From Bacteroidaceae bacterium (GTDB taxonomy: Bacteria > Bacteroidota > Bacteroidia > Bacteroidales > Bacteroidaceae): 47,232 nucleotides of DNA. Both the position numbers and the translations under genes were made by a program. The stretch lies in NCBI GenBank assembly GCA_017633615.1, contig JAGBPB010000003.1, positions 1 to 47,232 of the forward strand, in the 5' to 3' direction. Below the pieces are notes generated by a model, which ran no database searches, was not told where the DNA came from, and was given only the letters and a program-made list of their open reading frames with translations. The first letter of the stretch is position 1. Each line of letters begins with the position of its first letter. Positions 26,524 through 34,343 of this stretch are shown in pieces.

Positions 26524-27990
26524 ATGAAACTTACTGGGATAATTGAATCAGTATTTGGTGGAAGATATTTGTTTAGAGGATTTGCAACAATTTCTAATTT
26601 AGTCAAATATTCAACTACTAATCATACATATCAAAGACCACTAGACATTAAACGAATAGATAAAATAATTGAGTATCTGCGTAATGATAGGTTCAGATTT
26701 TTCTCTGAGCTGCTATTTGGATTGGAACTAATTGATTCTAAAGCAATAACACAATTGAACAAACTAACCATTCCTGGCGGTATAAAATTTGAGGATAACA
26801 TTAAATTAGTAAAATCGAAGTTTACTTTTCAAACTATAATCGGAGAAAATCCAACAACGAAGGTGATTTCTTTAGAATTTGATGGTAATTCAACAAAACT
26901 GACAAGAATAGACGGTAATCACCGATTGAGTGCCATTGAAAAGGTCTTTGAATCCGAAGACGAAAGTCTAAAGCAAGAACTTGGAAACTTAATCGTGCCA
27001 TTTTCAATTTTAATTCAACAAAAGAATGACGAGTCTGAAAAATTTGAATCTGCTATTTTTTATACAATAAATGCAAAAGCTAAACCCTTAACAGAAGAGG
27101 AAAATATAAAATCTTTATTTGAAAAGAACCGTTTTAGTTCGGAAGAATTAAAAAGTATTTTTGATGTCAATATTCAAATAGACGCAGTAAAAAATTTTAT
27201 TGAACAAATGCCTAAAGAGTTACTTCCTAATCTTGGCGAAGAATTCAATAAAAATTATTATTCATGTCTTTTTGAAGTTGCAAAGCTATGTGCAAAATAT
27301 GATGTTGGTATTGATATATCACGTTTGATGTCGGCATTTAAGTCTGTGGATGTTGAATTTCTTAATAATGATGAATTCACAAAGTGGAATGACAACATTA
27401 ATGTGATATGTGCTCTCGTTTTCTATCATTTGAGAGGTAAAGATACATATAATGCATTTAAGCAATGGGTTATAGCTAATAGGACATATAGATTAAAAGA
27501 TATTCATATTAATTCCATAATTAAGTTGTTTGATGAGTCTCAGAACATCAAAATTAGAGTGTTTGTGGCAATGCCGTATTATAGTGATGAGATAGTTCGT
27601 TCTACCAATGCCATATATACTCGTGTAATACATAGTATTAGTAGCAAGTATAATATTGATATATCATTACCAGGCGATATTATGACTTACAAAGGTTCCA
27701 CTATGAATATTGTCAATGACGTGCTTGATCGAATTCGAAAATGTGATATTTGTTTTTGTGATATTACCGATAATAATCCTAATGTCACATATGAAATGGG
27801 TTGGGCAAGGGCATTGAATAAATATGTAGTTATCCTCAAAGAAGAAAATGCAGAAAAACCAAAATCCGATTATTTATTAGATTTTTATTCTACCTTTAAA
27901 AAAGAGGCATACATAACGTTAGAGGAAGCTGTTGACAAAAACATAAAGGCAATCTTAATAAAGCATTATTCCATCCCAATTGAGAATTAG
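26524..27990 (+). CDS. DGQHR-domain protein fused to TIR/nucleoside-deoxyribosyltransferase-like domain
   Basis: 488 residues. The N-terminal about 330 residues resemble DGQHR/DndB-type proteins: YQRPLDIKRIDKIIEYL near the start, RIDGNHRLSAIEK (DGNHR at 130-134, Asn replacing Gln) and the IFYTINAKAKPLTEEE loop. The C-terminus from residue 344 begins RVFVAMPYYSDE, continues CDICFCDITDNNPNVTYEMGWARAL and fits the nucleoside 2-deoxyribosyltransferase/TIR-like superfamily, with Glu424 in the catalytic position. Such domains in defence proteins cleave nucleotides or NAD; this is inference here. It lies between the methylase and specificity genes, 11 nt after the first and overlapping the start region of the second, so it belongs to the restriction operon. 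No described system with this exact arrangement is known to me. Confidence 0.72.
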   Translation: MKLTGIIESVFGGRYLFRGFATISNLVKYSTTNHTYQRPLDIKRIDKIIEYLRNDRFRFFSELLFGLELIDSKAITQLNKLTIPGGIKFEDNIKLVKSKFTFQTIIGENPTTKVISLEFDGNSTKLTRIDGNHRLSAIEKVFESEDESLKQELGNLIVPFSILIQQKNDESEKFESAIFYTINAKAKPLTEEENIKSLFEKNRFSSEELKSIFDVNIQIDAVKNFIEQMPKELLPNLGEEFNKNYYSCLFEVAKLCAKYDVGIDISRLMSAFKSVDVEFLNNDEFTKWNDNINVICALVFYHLRGKDTYNAFKQWVIANRTYRLKDIHINSIIKLFDESQNIKIRVFVAMPYYSDEIVRSTNAIYTRVIHSISSKYNIDISLPGDIMTYKGSTMNIVNDVLDRIRKCDICFCDITDNNPNVTYEMGWARALNKYVVILKEENAEKPKSDYLLDFYSTFKKEAYITLEEAVDKNIKAILIKHYSIPIEN

Positions 27991-27991
27991 T

Positions 27992-29347
27992 ATGACTTTT
28001 CAAGTTCCACAACATATTGATAACAACAAAATCTTCCTTGTCAACCATTCGGAGATTGAGGGTAGATTGGAGCCAGAGTTTTATCGACCGTCTATTGCAA
28101 CTCTTGAAAAGCAGATTCAGTCGTTAGCCACTCGCAGGCTACGGGATTTTGCCATGTATATGGCTGGTGGATCCACGCCAAAAAAGACAGAAGCAGATAA
28201 GTACTATACTGATTCAGAATCAGGAATACCTTTTTTGAGGGTCCAGAATCTTCAAACTACCGGAGAGTTGTCTTTGGATGATTGTGTATATATCAATAAA
28301 GATACACACAATGGATTACTTCAGAGAAGCCAAGTGGCAGAAGGTGATCTACTTGTAAAAATAACTGGTGTAGGGCGTATGGCCATTGCCTCTGTTGCTC
28401 CAAAAGGATTTGTAGGGAATACAAATCAGCACATGGTAGTAATAAAAACAGGAGATGCAGCCGTTAGCAAATATTTGGCTCGTTACCTTAACCTCGATAT
28501 TATTGAAAGAATTGCATCTCGTCATTCTACTGGTGGTACAAGACCCGCGTTGGATTATCCTTCATTGAAGAATCTACCAATCATTGAGGGGGTAGATTTT
28601 TCTATGATTGATGAGGCGATTATTCTAAAACAACAAAAAGAACAACAAGCTGATAATATTTTGAATGGCATTAATGATTATTTGCTTGGCGAGTTAGATA
28701 TTAAACTACCAAGAACAATGATACAGACATTACGAAATAGATTATTTACTGTAAACATAAGTGAGATTCGTGATGGAAGAATGGACCCCAAAAGTGTTTT
28801 GTTTTTAGGAGAACATACCAAAAGTGAGACATTCGAAAATGTTCAATTGAAACAAATTGCCACAATAGTAAAAGGCGATTCCATTACGAGTGACAAGGTA
28901 AACAAAGAAGGATACTATCCTGTTATTGCTGGTGGTCAAACAAGTCCTTATAATCATGATAAATACAATTTCAAGGGTGATGTAATTACAGTAAGTGCAT
29001 CTGGTGCATATTCCGGTTATGTGTGGTATCATGGTGATCCTATCTTTGCGTCAGATTGTAGTGTGATTTATTCAAATAATGATCAATTTCTAACAAAATA
29101 TATTTTTGAGGTTCTGAAAGCCCAACAATCTCAAATTTATTTGCTTCAACAGGGAGCAGGACAACCTCATGTTTATCCGGATGATTTAGCTAAACTATGG
29201 ATACCTGTAATTCCCCCTAAAAAGCAACAAGAAATCGTTGCACATATTTTTGGAATGAGGTCGAAAGCAAAAAAACTACAAGAAGAAGGAAAGAGATTCT
29301 TGGAACTGGCTAAACAAAAAGTGGAAAAGGTGATAATAGGAGAGTAA
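27992..29347 (+). CDS. Restriction-modification specificity subunit (HsdS type)
   Basis: 451 residues with two target-recognition domains: the first about 40-220 (RDFAMYMAGGSTPKK, GIPFLRVQNL, STGGTRPALDYPSLKNLPI), the second about 285-430 (LKQIATIVKGDSI, YYPVIAGGQTSPY, GAGQPHVYPDDLAKLWIPV). Each is followed by a helical spacer (KQQKEQQADNILNGIN; KKQQEIVAHIFGMRSKAKKLQEEGKRF). It would guide the methylase-nuclease to a bipartite DNA site; the site cannot be read from sequence. The ATG at 27992 follows the upstream stop by 1 nt; a TTG at 27980 is an alternative. Single copy, with no inverted TRD cassettes nearby, so no sign of phase-variable shuffling. Confidence 0.9.
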   Translation: MTFQVPQHIDNNKIFLVNHSEIEGRLEPEFYRPSIATLEKQIQSLATRRLRDFAMYMAGGSTPKKTEADKYYTDSESGIPFLRVQNLQTTGELSLDDCVYINKDTHNGLLQRSQVAEGDLLVKITGVGRMAIASVAPKGFVGNTNQHMVVIKTGDAAVSKYLARYLNLDIIERIASRHSTGGTRPALDYPSLKNLPIIEGVDFSMIDEAIILKQQKEQQADNILNGINDYLLGELDIKLPRTMIQTLRNRLFTVNISEIRDGRMDPKSVLFLGEHTKSETFENVQLKQIATIVKGDSITSDKVNKEGYYPVIAGGQTSPYNHDKYNFKGDVITVSASGAYSGYVWYHGDPIFASDCSVIYSNNDQFLTKYIFEVLKAQQSQIYLLQQGAGQPHVYPDDLAKLWIPVIPPKKQQEIVAHIFGMRSKAKKLQEEGKRFLELAKQKVEKVIIGE

Positions 29348-29349
29348 AA

Positions 29350-30270
29350 ATGGAGTCAGATAACAAAAAAGTATTTATCTCTTACGCATGGGATAGTGAA
29401 GAACATAAAAAATGGGTTTTGAAACTTGCAACAAATCTTCGCAGTCATGGTGTAGATACAATCTTAGATCAATGGGATGCTAGATTAGGAAATGACCTCT
29501 CTTTTTTTATGGAGCAAGGTCTAACGAATTCTCACCTTGTTTTGTGCATTTGTAGTGATAAATATGTTGAAAAAGCAAATGGTGGAATAGGAGGTGCTGG
29601 CTATGAGAAACGGATCATAGCATCAGAAATGATGACTAATGACAATATGCGTTTTTTTATCCCTGTTATCAAAGGAAATAGTTGGCCAGAAAAAGTTCCA
29701 ACATTTTTATTAGGATTGAAATATGTAGATTTTGATGATAGAGATTATTACGATTGTTATCAAGAATTACTAGAACGTATCTATGATGAAGACATTAAGA
29801 AGAAACCACCATTGGGTTATAATCCATTCGCCTCAACAGTAATATCAGACCAAATAACGACAAAACTGCATCTCGAAAAAATAGAGTTCCAAACTCCGTT
29901 TCTGGAAGGCAAAGTATCCTTTGACTATAAAAAAAATAGTGGATCATACATTATTGGTGAAGGAGATTATGAATTTGTAACACATTGGAGTGAATGTGGA
30001 TTTAATTCAATTTATTGTTATAAAGATTATGTGTTTAGAATAGGATATAATCCTACATATAAAGAGTTTCCATCCCCTAAAGATTTTGTCAATTTTAATT
30101 TTAGTTCACGAGCCAAATCCGTAATAGTTGGACATATTATTATACTGGAAAACCCAAAACATAAGTTTGCTGCGCTTAAAATCACAAAAGTGGTTAGAAA
30201 AGAAGAGGACATTGACCATTTGTTGGAATTTGAATACAAAATATACAAAGATGTAGATGGTCGACAGTAG
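29350..30270 (+). CDS. SEFIR-domain protein
   Basis: 306 residues. The N-terminal 130 residues are a SEFIR (TIR-related) domain: KVFISYAWDSEEHKKWVLKLATNL, VDTILDQWDARLGNDLSFFMEQGL, SHLVLCICSDKYVEKA and GAGYEKRIIASEM. In bacteria SEFIR/TIR domains act as interaction modules or NAD-degrading effectors. The C-terminal 170 residues (beta-rich, no recognised fold) may sense a ligand or bind a partner. It starts 2 nt after the specificity gene stop, so it is translationally coupled to the restriction operon. The next gene has its own promoter-like box, which suggests the operon ends here. Confidence 0.85.
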   Translation: MESDNKKVFISYAWDSEEHKKWVLKLATNLRSHGVDTILDQWDARLGNDLSFFMEQGLTNSHLVLCICSDKYVEKANGGIGGAGYEKRIIASEMMTNDNMRFFIPVIKGNSWPEKVPTFLLGLKYVDFDDRDYYDCYQELLERIYDEDIKKKPPLGYNPFASTVISDQITTKLHLEKIEFQTPFLEGKVSFDYKKNSGSYIIGEGDYEFVTHWSECGFNSIYCYKDYVFRIGYNPTYKEFPSPKDFVNFNFSSRAKSVIVGHIIILENPKHKFAALKITKVVRKEEDIDHLLEFEYKIYKDVDGRQ

Positions 30271-30315
30271 AATATTACTAGTTTTGTATTGTATCAAATG
30301 CATACTGTAAAATAA

Positions 30316-30323
30316 TATATTTG
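30316..30323 (+). promoter_or_regulatory. Possible -7 box of the 330-residue gene
   Basis: TATATTTG matches TAnnTTTG, 41 nt before the ATG at 30365, in the AT-rich gap after the SEFIR gene. Chance matches are likely in AT-rich DNA. Confidence 0.35.
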
Positions 30324-30364
30324 AGAACTTTAGACTACTAATAACATCAAAAAATACGAACGAT

Positions 30365-31357
30365 ATGGCAAGATTAGAAGGAACATATCTATTAATGGTT
30401 GATTACAGATCTTCCGATGGGTTATGCACGCAACAAATACCTATTCAATATAGCAATGGGGAAACTCATCTTTTGGGTATTGATCTTGACCATGATTTTT
30501 GGTTTCCTTTTGGAAAACCTATCACCAACTTTGCAGAGATGACAGAAAAGCAAATATTCGAAGAGGTTAAAAAAGCACATAAATATTATTCTTCATTTAA
30601 TGAAGGTGATAATCACCGCTTGAAACATTTTAAATTGGATTTTGGTCAACAATTCCATTCAATATACAGACCAGTATTCACAGATGATCTCACGATTGTC
30701 TTTCAAACCACCACACAAAACGAGATATCTTTTATTGAATTTTACAAAGATTTACCTATTAACTGCTTCCAGGAATATTCAAATCAACTGCGGCAATTAG
30801 AGATAATCCTTAGCGATATAGCAGAGGTTTTTAAAGTCATTGCGCCCTATAGAAATCAATATAGCGTTTACGGATATGCTATTAGGAACATCATCATTTT
30901 AGCATGTACAGAATTGGATGCAAGGATGCAGAGTATATTAGCGGATAATGGAGTCTGTGCCAATGGAAAACACTATGAAATGAAGGATTTTTACAAGTTA
31001 AAGGATCCTTTAAAGTTAGATGAATATGAATTGTCATTTTACAGATATGGTGAATTAGGAACATTTACTCCTTTCGCATCATGGAAAAATGACGAACAAC
31101 TATATTGGTACCAAGCATACAATCATATTAAGCACCATAGAGAGAAACATTTTACTGAAGCGAAATTGTTCAATGCGATTAATGCCATTATGGGCTACGC
31201 TATTATACTTATCGCACAATATGGTTATAGAAATGAATTATGGAATGATACAGTGGGAAAAATCATTAAAGTAAACAAGGAGCCTAAATGGCAGTTAGAA
31301 GAATTTTATATTAAAAGTCCAGATAGTCAAGAAGCTGTTCCTTTTCCCTTTCAATAA
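30365..31357 (+). CDS. Unrecognised island protein, 330 residues
   Basis: No family recognised. The N-terminal third is beta-rich with acidic loops (LLGIDLDHDFWFPFGKP). The C-terminal half is helical, with a conserved-looking segment AYNHIKHHREKHFTEAKLFNAINAIMGYAIIL that resembles the helical bundles of HEPN-like or abortive-infection proteins. A true HEPN Rx4-6H motif is not evident, so this is only a hint. It is soluble, without signal peptide, and AT-rich like the restriction operon upstream. It lies 94 nt after the SEFIR gene and 18 nt before the AlbA_2 protein. Confidence 0.6.
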   Translation: MARLEGTYLLMVDYRSSDGLCTQQIPIQYSNGETHLLGIDLDHDFWFPFGKPITNFAEMTEKQIFEEVKKAHKYYSSFNEGDNHRLKHFKLDFGQQFHSIYRPVFTDDLTIVFQTTTQNEISFIEFYKDLPINCFQEYSNQLRQLEIILSDIAEVFKVIAPYRNQYSVYGYAIRNIIILACTELDARMQSILADNGVCANGKHYEMKDFYKLKDPLKLDEYELSFYRYGELGTFTPFASWKNDEQLYWYQAYNHIKHHREKHFTEAKLFNAINAIMGYAIILIAQYGYRNELWNDTVGKIIKVNKEPKWQLEEFYIKSPDSQEAVPFPFQ

Positions 31358-31375
31358 CTCTAAAACACCCAAGAT

Positions 31376-32827
31376 ATGACAACAGAAAAGTTACGCAATA
31401 TAATATCATCGGATGAAAGCTACCGCATAGAACTGACCACATCCACGGGTGATATGGACAAGTTCCAGGAGGCCATCTGTGCGTTTGCCAATGATATGCC
31501 TGGCTCACGCAAGAAAGGCTATCTGCTCATTGGCGTAAGGAATAACGGCGATATTGACGGGCTTAAGGTTGATGATGCGCTGATGAAAAAGATTGCCGGC
31601 ATACGTTCTGACGGCAACATTCTGCCTCTGCCTGTAATGAATACGGAAAAGGTTGTGACCGACCAGGGCGATGTGCTGGTGGTTGAGGTGACTCCGTCTT
31701 TTGATACGCCTGTACGTTATCGCGGACGGACTTTCATCAGGATTGGACCACGTAGGGATATAGCATCGGCCCAAGAGGAGAGAATCCTTTCTGAACGTTG
31801 TGCTGCCAGTCTGCCCACTTTTGACACTTATCCGTGCCGTGAAGCCAAGCTGGATGATATTGATGTGGATACTATTATTGAGGATTTCATGCCTAAGGCT
31901 ATTGCCCCCGATGTCCTTAAAAATGACAACAGGCCTTTGAAAGAACAACTGGCATCACTGCACTTGTTCAACATGCAATGGGATTGCCCTACTTATGCAG
32001 CGCTTATTATGTTTGGCAAGAACCCAAAGTTTTTCATGCCGGGAGCCTATATCCAGTATGTCCATTTCAAGGGGAGCACAAATGGAGGTGAGATTCTGAA
32101 TGAGCGTCGTTTTGAAGGCTGTCTGTACAAGACGTTGCCGGAGCTTGAAAACTTTATCCGTGACGGCATTGTAACCAAACGCCCTGTCCCTATCAGCATT
32201 TTAAGGGAAAAGGATGTACTGAATTATCCATACAAGGCATTACGTGAACTTATGATGAATGCAGTGATGCATCGCGACTATCAGGCTAACATGCCTACCC
32301 GACTCTATCAGTACGACAATCATATAGAGATAATGAATCCTGGAGGCCTCTACGGTCAAGCACGCCCCGAAAACTTCCCTCATGTGAATGACTACAGAAA
32401 TAATGTGGTTGCTGGCATCATGAAGACGCTAAGTTATGTCAACATGTTCAATCACGGCATTACCGAAGTCCAGGACCTGCTGAAGGAAAACAACAATCCT
32501 CCAGCTATATTCAATGTCAGTTTCCTCACTGTTTTCAGTGTTACTGTAAAAGAAGATGTTGATGTTACTTCAAGTGTTCCTCAAGATGTCCCTCAAGATG
32601 TCCCTCAAGATGTCCCTCAAGATGTCCCTCAAGGTAAAGATCTTGATGTTTGGATAGAAAAACAAATTAGGAATAATCCAAATGTTACAACTGATGAAAT
32701 GGCAAAACTAAGTGGATATTCTTCAAAAACCATAAAACGTCATATTCAAGAACTGCCTCATATACGATACGTCGGTAAAGGCTATAGTGGTCACTGGGAG
32801 ATTATCAATGATAATGTAAAGAAGTAA
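31376..32827 (+). CDS. Schlafen/AlbA_2 - HATPase_c_4 regulator with VPQD repeat linker
   Basis: 483 residues. The N-terminal AlbA_2 domain (about 15-130: SYRIELTTSTGDMDKFQEAICAFAND, GYLLIGVRNNGDIDGLKV) is followed by a GHKL-type ATPase region (YKALRELMMNAVMHRDYQAN, IEIMNPGGLYG). A linker of five VPQ(D/G) units (about 401-420) follows, then a C-terminal winged helix (NVTTDEMAKLSGYSSKTIKRHIQEL). Such proteins are often annotated as RecG-like or putative transcriptional regulators; their function is unsettled. Base composition is closer to the genome flanks than to the AT-rich genes before it. Same architecture class as the protein at 17776, so two such proteins bracket the restriction operon. 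Confidence 0.85.
   Translation: MTTEKLRNIISSDESYRIELTTSTGDMDKFQEAICAFANDMPGSRKKGYLLIGVRNNGDIDGLKVDDALMKKIAGIRSDGNILPLPVMNTEKVVTDQGDVLVVEVTPSFDTPVRYRGRTFIRIGPRRDIASAQEERILSERCAASLPTFDTYPCREAKLDDIDVDTIIEDFMPKAIAPDVLKNDNRPLKEQLASLHLFNMQWDCPTYAALIMFGKNPKFFMPGAYIQYVHFKGSTNGGEILNERRFEGCLYKTLPELENFIRDGIVTKRPVPISILREKDVLNYPYKALRELMMNAVMHRDYQANMPTRLYQYDNHIEIMNPGGLYGQARPENFPHVNDYRNNVVAGIMKTLSYVNMFNHGITEVQDLLKENNNPPAIFNVSFLTVFSVTVKEDVDVTSSVPQDVPQDVPQDVPQDVPQGKDLDVWIEKQIRNNPNVTTDEMAKLSGYSSKTIKRHIQELPHIRYVGKGYSGHWEIINDNVKK
32576..32635 (+). repeat. 12-bp in-frame tandem repeat (VPQD)n
   Basis: Five units; the middle three are identical (GTCCCTCAAGAT), the first has GTT for GTC and the last ends in GGT. 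It lies in the linker between the ATPase and winged-helix regions. A 12-bp unit keeps the frame when it expands or shrinks. Confidence 0.95.
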
Positions 32828-32887
32828 CTGAAGGAGTAGCAAAGGAAGCAAAAAGATATAAATGACAAGAAGGAATAGTTAGTAATA

Positions 32888-33193
32888 ATGTCACTACCCA
32901 AATTCATAATAACCAGAGCCGGAGTACTGCGCTTAGGAATGGTCCGTCAGCACAAGGACCTGCTGCAGCCGGATGACGATTGTATAGGTGGCGGGTATTA
33001 TCAGTTTGACTTTACCTGCAACCGCATGATACTGGACCGGGCATCGTATGACTTTGGGATTCCGCGCTGGCATCTTATTGATTCACTTAAAGTTCCGGCG
33101 GTTTATCGCGGACTGCACATCGTCTACAAATACGACGATGATTTCCATGAGGACTTCCAGGTCAGTAACCTGCTAAAGATTGAGTATTACTGA
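32888..33193 (+). CDS. Small unknown protein, 101 residues
   Basis: Not recognised. Soluble, no signal peptide, with a conserved-looking core GMVRQHKDLLQPDDDCIGGGYYQFD, then MILDRASYDFGIPRWHLI and a tail KYDDDFHEDFQVSNLLKIEYY. Two short degenerate copies of the tail occur about 1 kb downstream (34174-34227 and 34240-34290), which suggests this gene family has duplicated and decayed here. It ends immediately at a perfect palindromic terminator (33194-33232) shared with the convergent nitroreductase gene. Confidence 0.75.
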   Translation: MSLPKFIITRAGVLRLGMVRQHKDLLQPDDDCIGGGYYQFDFTCNRMILDRASYDFGIPRWHLIDSLKVPAVYRGLHIVYKYDDDFHEDFQVSNLLKIEYY

Positions 33194-33232
33194 AAATGAT
33201 ACAATTGGGGTCAGACCCCAATTGTATCATTT
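33194..33232. terminator. Perfect 39-bp palindromic bidirectional terminator
   Basis: Arms of 19 bp (33194-33212 and 33214-33232) are exactly complementary around a single A. It begins at the base after the TGA of the small gene and overlaps the last 2 bases of the nitroreductase stop codon. The core GGGGTCAGACCCC and the outer TACAA...TTGTATCATTT recur in the hairpin at 45887-45913. Confidence 0.8.
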
Positions 33233-33917
33233 ACACCCACACAAAGTTCTCCTGGCCCGCACCAATCTCAAAATGGCATTTGGCTATGCCCAGGTCAATC
33301 TGGGTATATCCCATCATGGAGAATCCTTTATTGGCACGCACTTGATGCGTGTTGTTCTCTACGCCCTGATAATCAAACGAGAACTTCTGCTGGTTTACGG
33401 CAGTCGGTGCAAGCAAGGCGGCCTGAACTCCCTTTCTGAACCATGAAGGCGTGCTGTCGGTGGCGTTGCTCACCTGCTCTACGGTCTTGATCTTATGGCC
33501 CACTCCCTGAGTCTCACCGTAGCCGAGCGCTATGTAACAGCATATCTTTTCATCAGCTTCAAGAACATAGGTTCCGGGAATCTTGGAGTAAGAGACGCCT
33601 ACCCAACAGGTGTTCAACCCCAGCGTCTGCGCCAGCAGGACCAGTTGCTCGCCATAGTAACCTATCAGTTCGTCCAGGTCATCGGCCTTCTTTCCGGCCA
33701 TTACAAAATAGCTGCTGACATTACGAAAACTGCCGTATCTGGCTATTGGGCCCTGGAAGGCTTTCTTTTCATTCAGAATGAGTTGGATATGTAATCGGCC
33801 ATCACGGTTTATGTCCGATATCCGCTCCTCAAGAACCTTTACAACATCATCGGCCAACGGCTGGTCCTTATATGCCCTCACGCTGTGACGGGCCTCAATT
33901 GCTTCCTGTAGTGTCAT
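33231..33917 (-). CDS. Nitroreductase-family protein (putative flavin-dependent NAD(P)H oxidoreductase)
   Basis: 228 residues. The N-terminal EAIEARHSVRAYKDQPL is the FMN-phosphate-binding start of nitroreductases. Other family features are the SSYFVMAGKK segment, QLVLLAQTLGLNTCWVG, YIALGYGE and AALLAPTAVNQQKF. This looks like the shorter two-domain nitroreductase type found in Clostridia and Bacteroides, which reduces nitro compounds or flavins with NAD(P)H; the physiological substrate is unknown. It is a typical genome gene by composition, so the AT-rich island probably ends before it. It is convergent with the small unknown gene. Confidence 0.88.
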   Translation of the reverse strand: MTLQEAIEARHSVRAYKDQPLADDVVKVLEERISDINRDGRLHIQLILNEKKAFQGPIARYGSFRNVSSYFVMAGKKADDLDELIGYYGEQLVLLAQTLGLNTCWVGVSYSKIPGTYVLEADEKICCYIALGYGETQGVGHKIKTVEQVSNATDSTPSWFRKGVQAALLAPTAVNQQKFSFDYQGVENNTHQVRANKGFSMMGYTQIDLGIAKCHFEIGAGQENFVWV

Positions 33918-33972
33918 TGTATTATCATTTTACTGGTGCTAAGGTAGTAAATAAAGTTTGAAGTTATACTCC

Positions 33973-34113
33973 GCCAAAGTGTCCCACAACAATCTGTATT
34001 AGAGCTTATTCTCAGGGGGACGAGTGTGTTACATACCTCCTTTTTCGAGGGTATGTAACACACTCAACTGCGCCACAAAGGACCAGAGGCCGATTGTTGT
34101 GGGACACTTTGGC
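33973..34113. repeat. Nested palindromic element, copy 1
   Basis: 141 bp. Outer arms 33973-33994 and 34092-34113 are perfectly complementary over 22 bp and start GCCAAAGTGTCCCAC. Inner arms 34022-34037 and 34050-34065 are a perfect 16-bp pair with core TGTGTTACATACC. The same layout and motifs recur at 44831-44969, with different intervening DNA. It lies in the 426-bp gap between the nitroreductase and lipoprotein genes. It carries no ORF and no transposase. Confidence 0.9.
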
Positions 34114-34173
34114 AAGAAACCGATGAAAAAGAATCAACATGAACCGTGAATGCAGTCTTTTTCCTACTTTTGT

Positions 34174-34227
34174 AAATATGATGATCTGCAGGTGACCGAA
34201 GAGCTCAAGATTGATTATTACGAATAA
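34174..34227 (+). pseudogene. Fragment: tail of a 32888-type small gene, copy 1
   Basis: This frame reads KYDDLQVTEELKIDYYE then stop. It resembles the last residues of the protein at 32888-33193 (KYDDDFHEDFQVSNLLKIEYY). It is truncated at the 5' side with no start codon or upstream homology that can be seen beyond a few codons. Confidence 0.65.
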
Positions 34228-34239
34228 AAATAGAGTTAT

Positions 34240-34290
34240 AAATATGATGATCAGGTGACCGAAGAACTTAAGATAGAATATTACGAATAA
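34240..34290 (+). pseudogene. Fragment: tail of a 32888-type small gene, copy 2
   Basis: Reads KYDDQVTEELKIEYYE then stop. It repeats the preceding fragment 66 bp downstream with one codon fewer and several silent or conservative changes, so it is a tandem duplicate or slippage product of the same decayed gene tail. Confidence 0.65.
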
Positions 34291-34343
34291 CCATCATTTT
34301 CCTGAAAGATTTTGCAAAACAGACAGTATAAGTATATAGAGAT

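Noticed and set aside
27980..29347. Phase-variable specificity gene (shufflon)
   Set aside because: Only one specificity gene is present; no inverted partial copies or site-specific recombinase lie nearby.
33973..34113. Retron msr-msd or group II intron remnant
   Set aside because: No reverse transcriptase is encoded in the window, and the structure is a simple nested palindrome.
34165..34172. TACTTTTG as a promoter -7 box
   Set aside because: It matches the consensus but sits at the edge of decayed coding remnants and is followed by no intact gene for 170 bp, so it may be chance.
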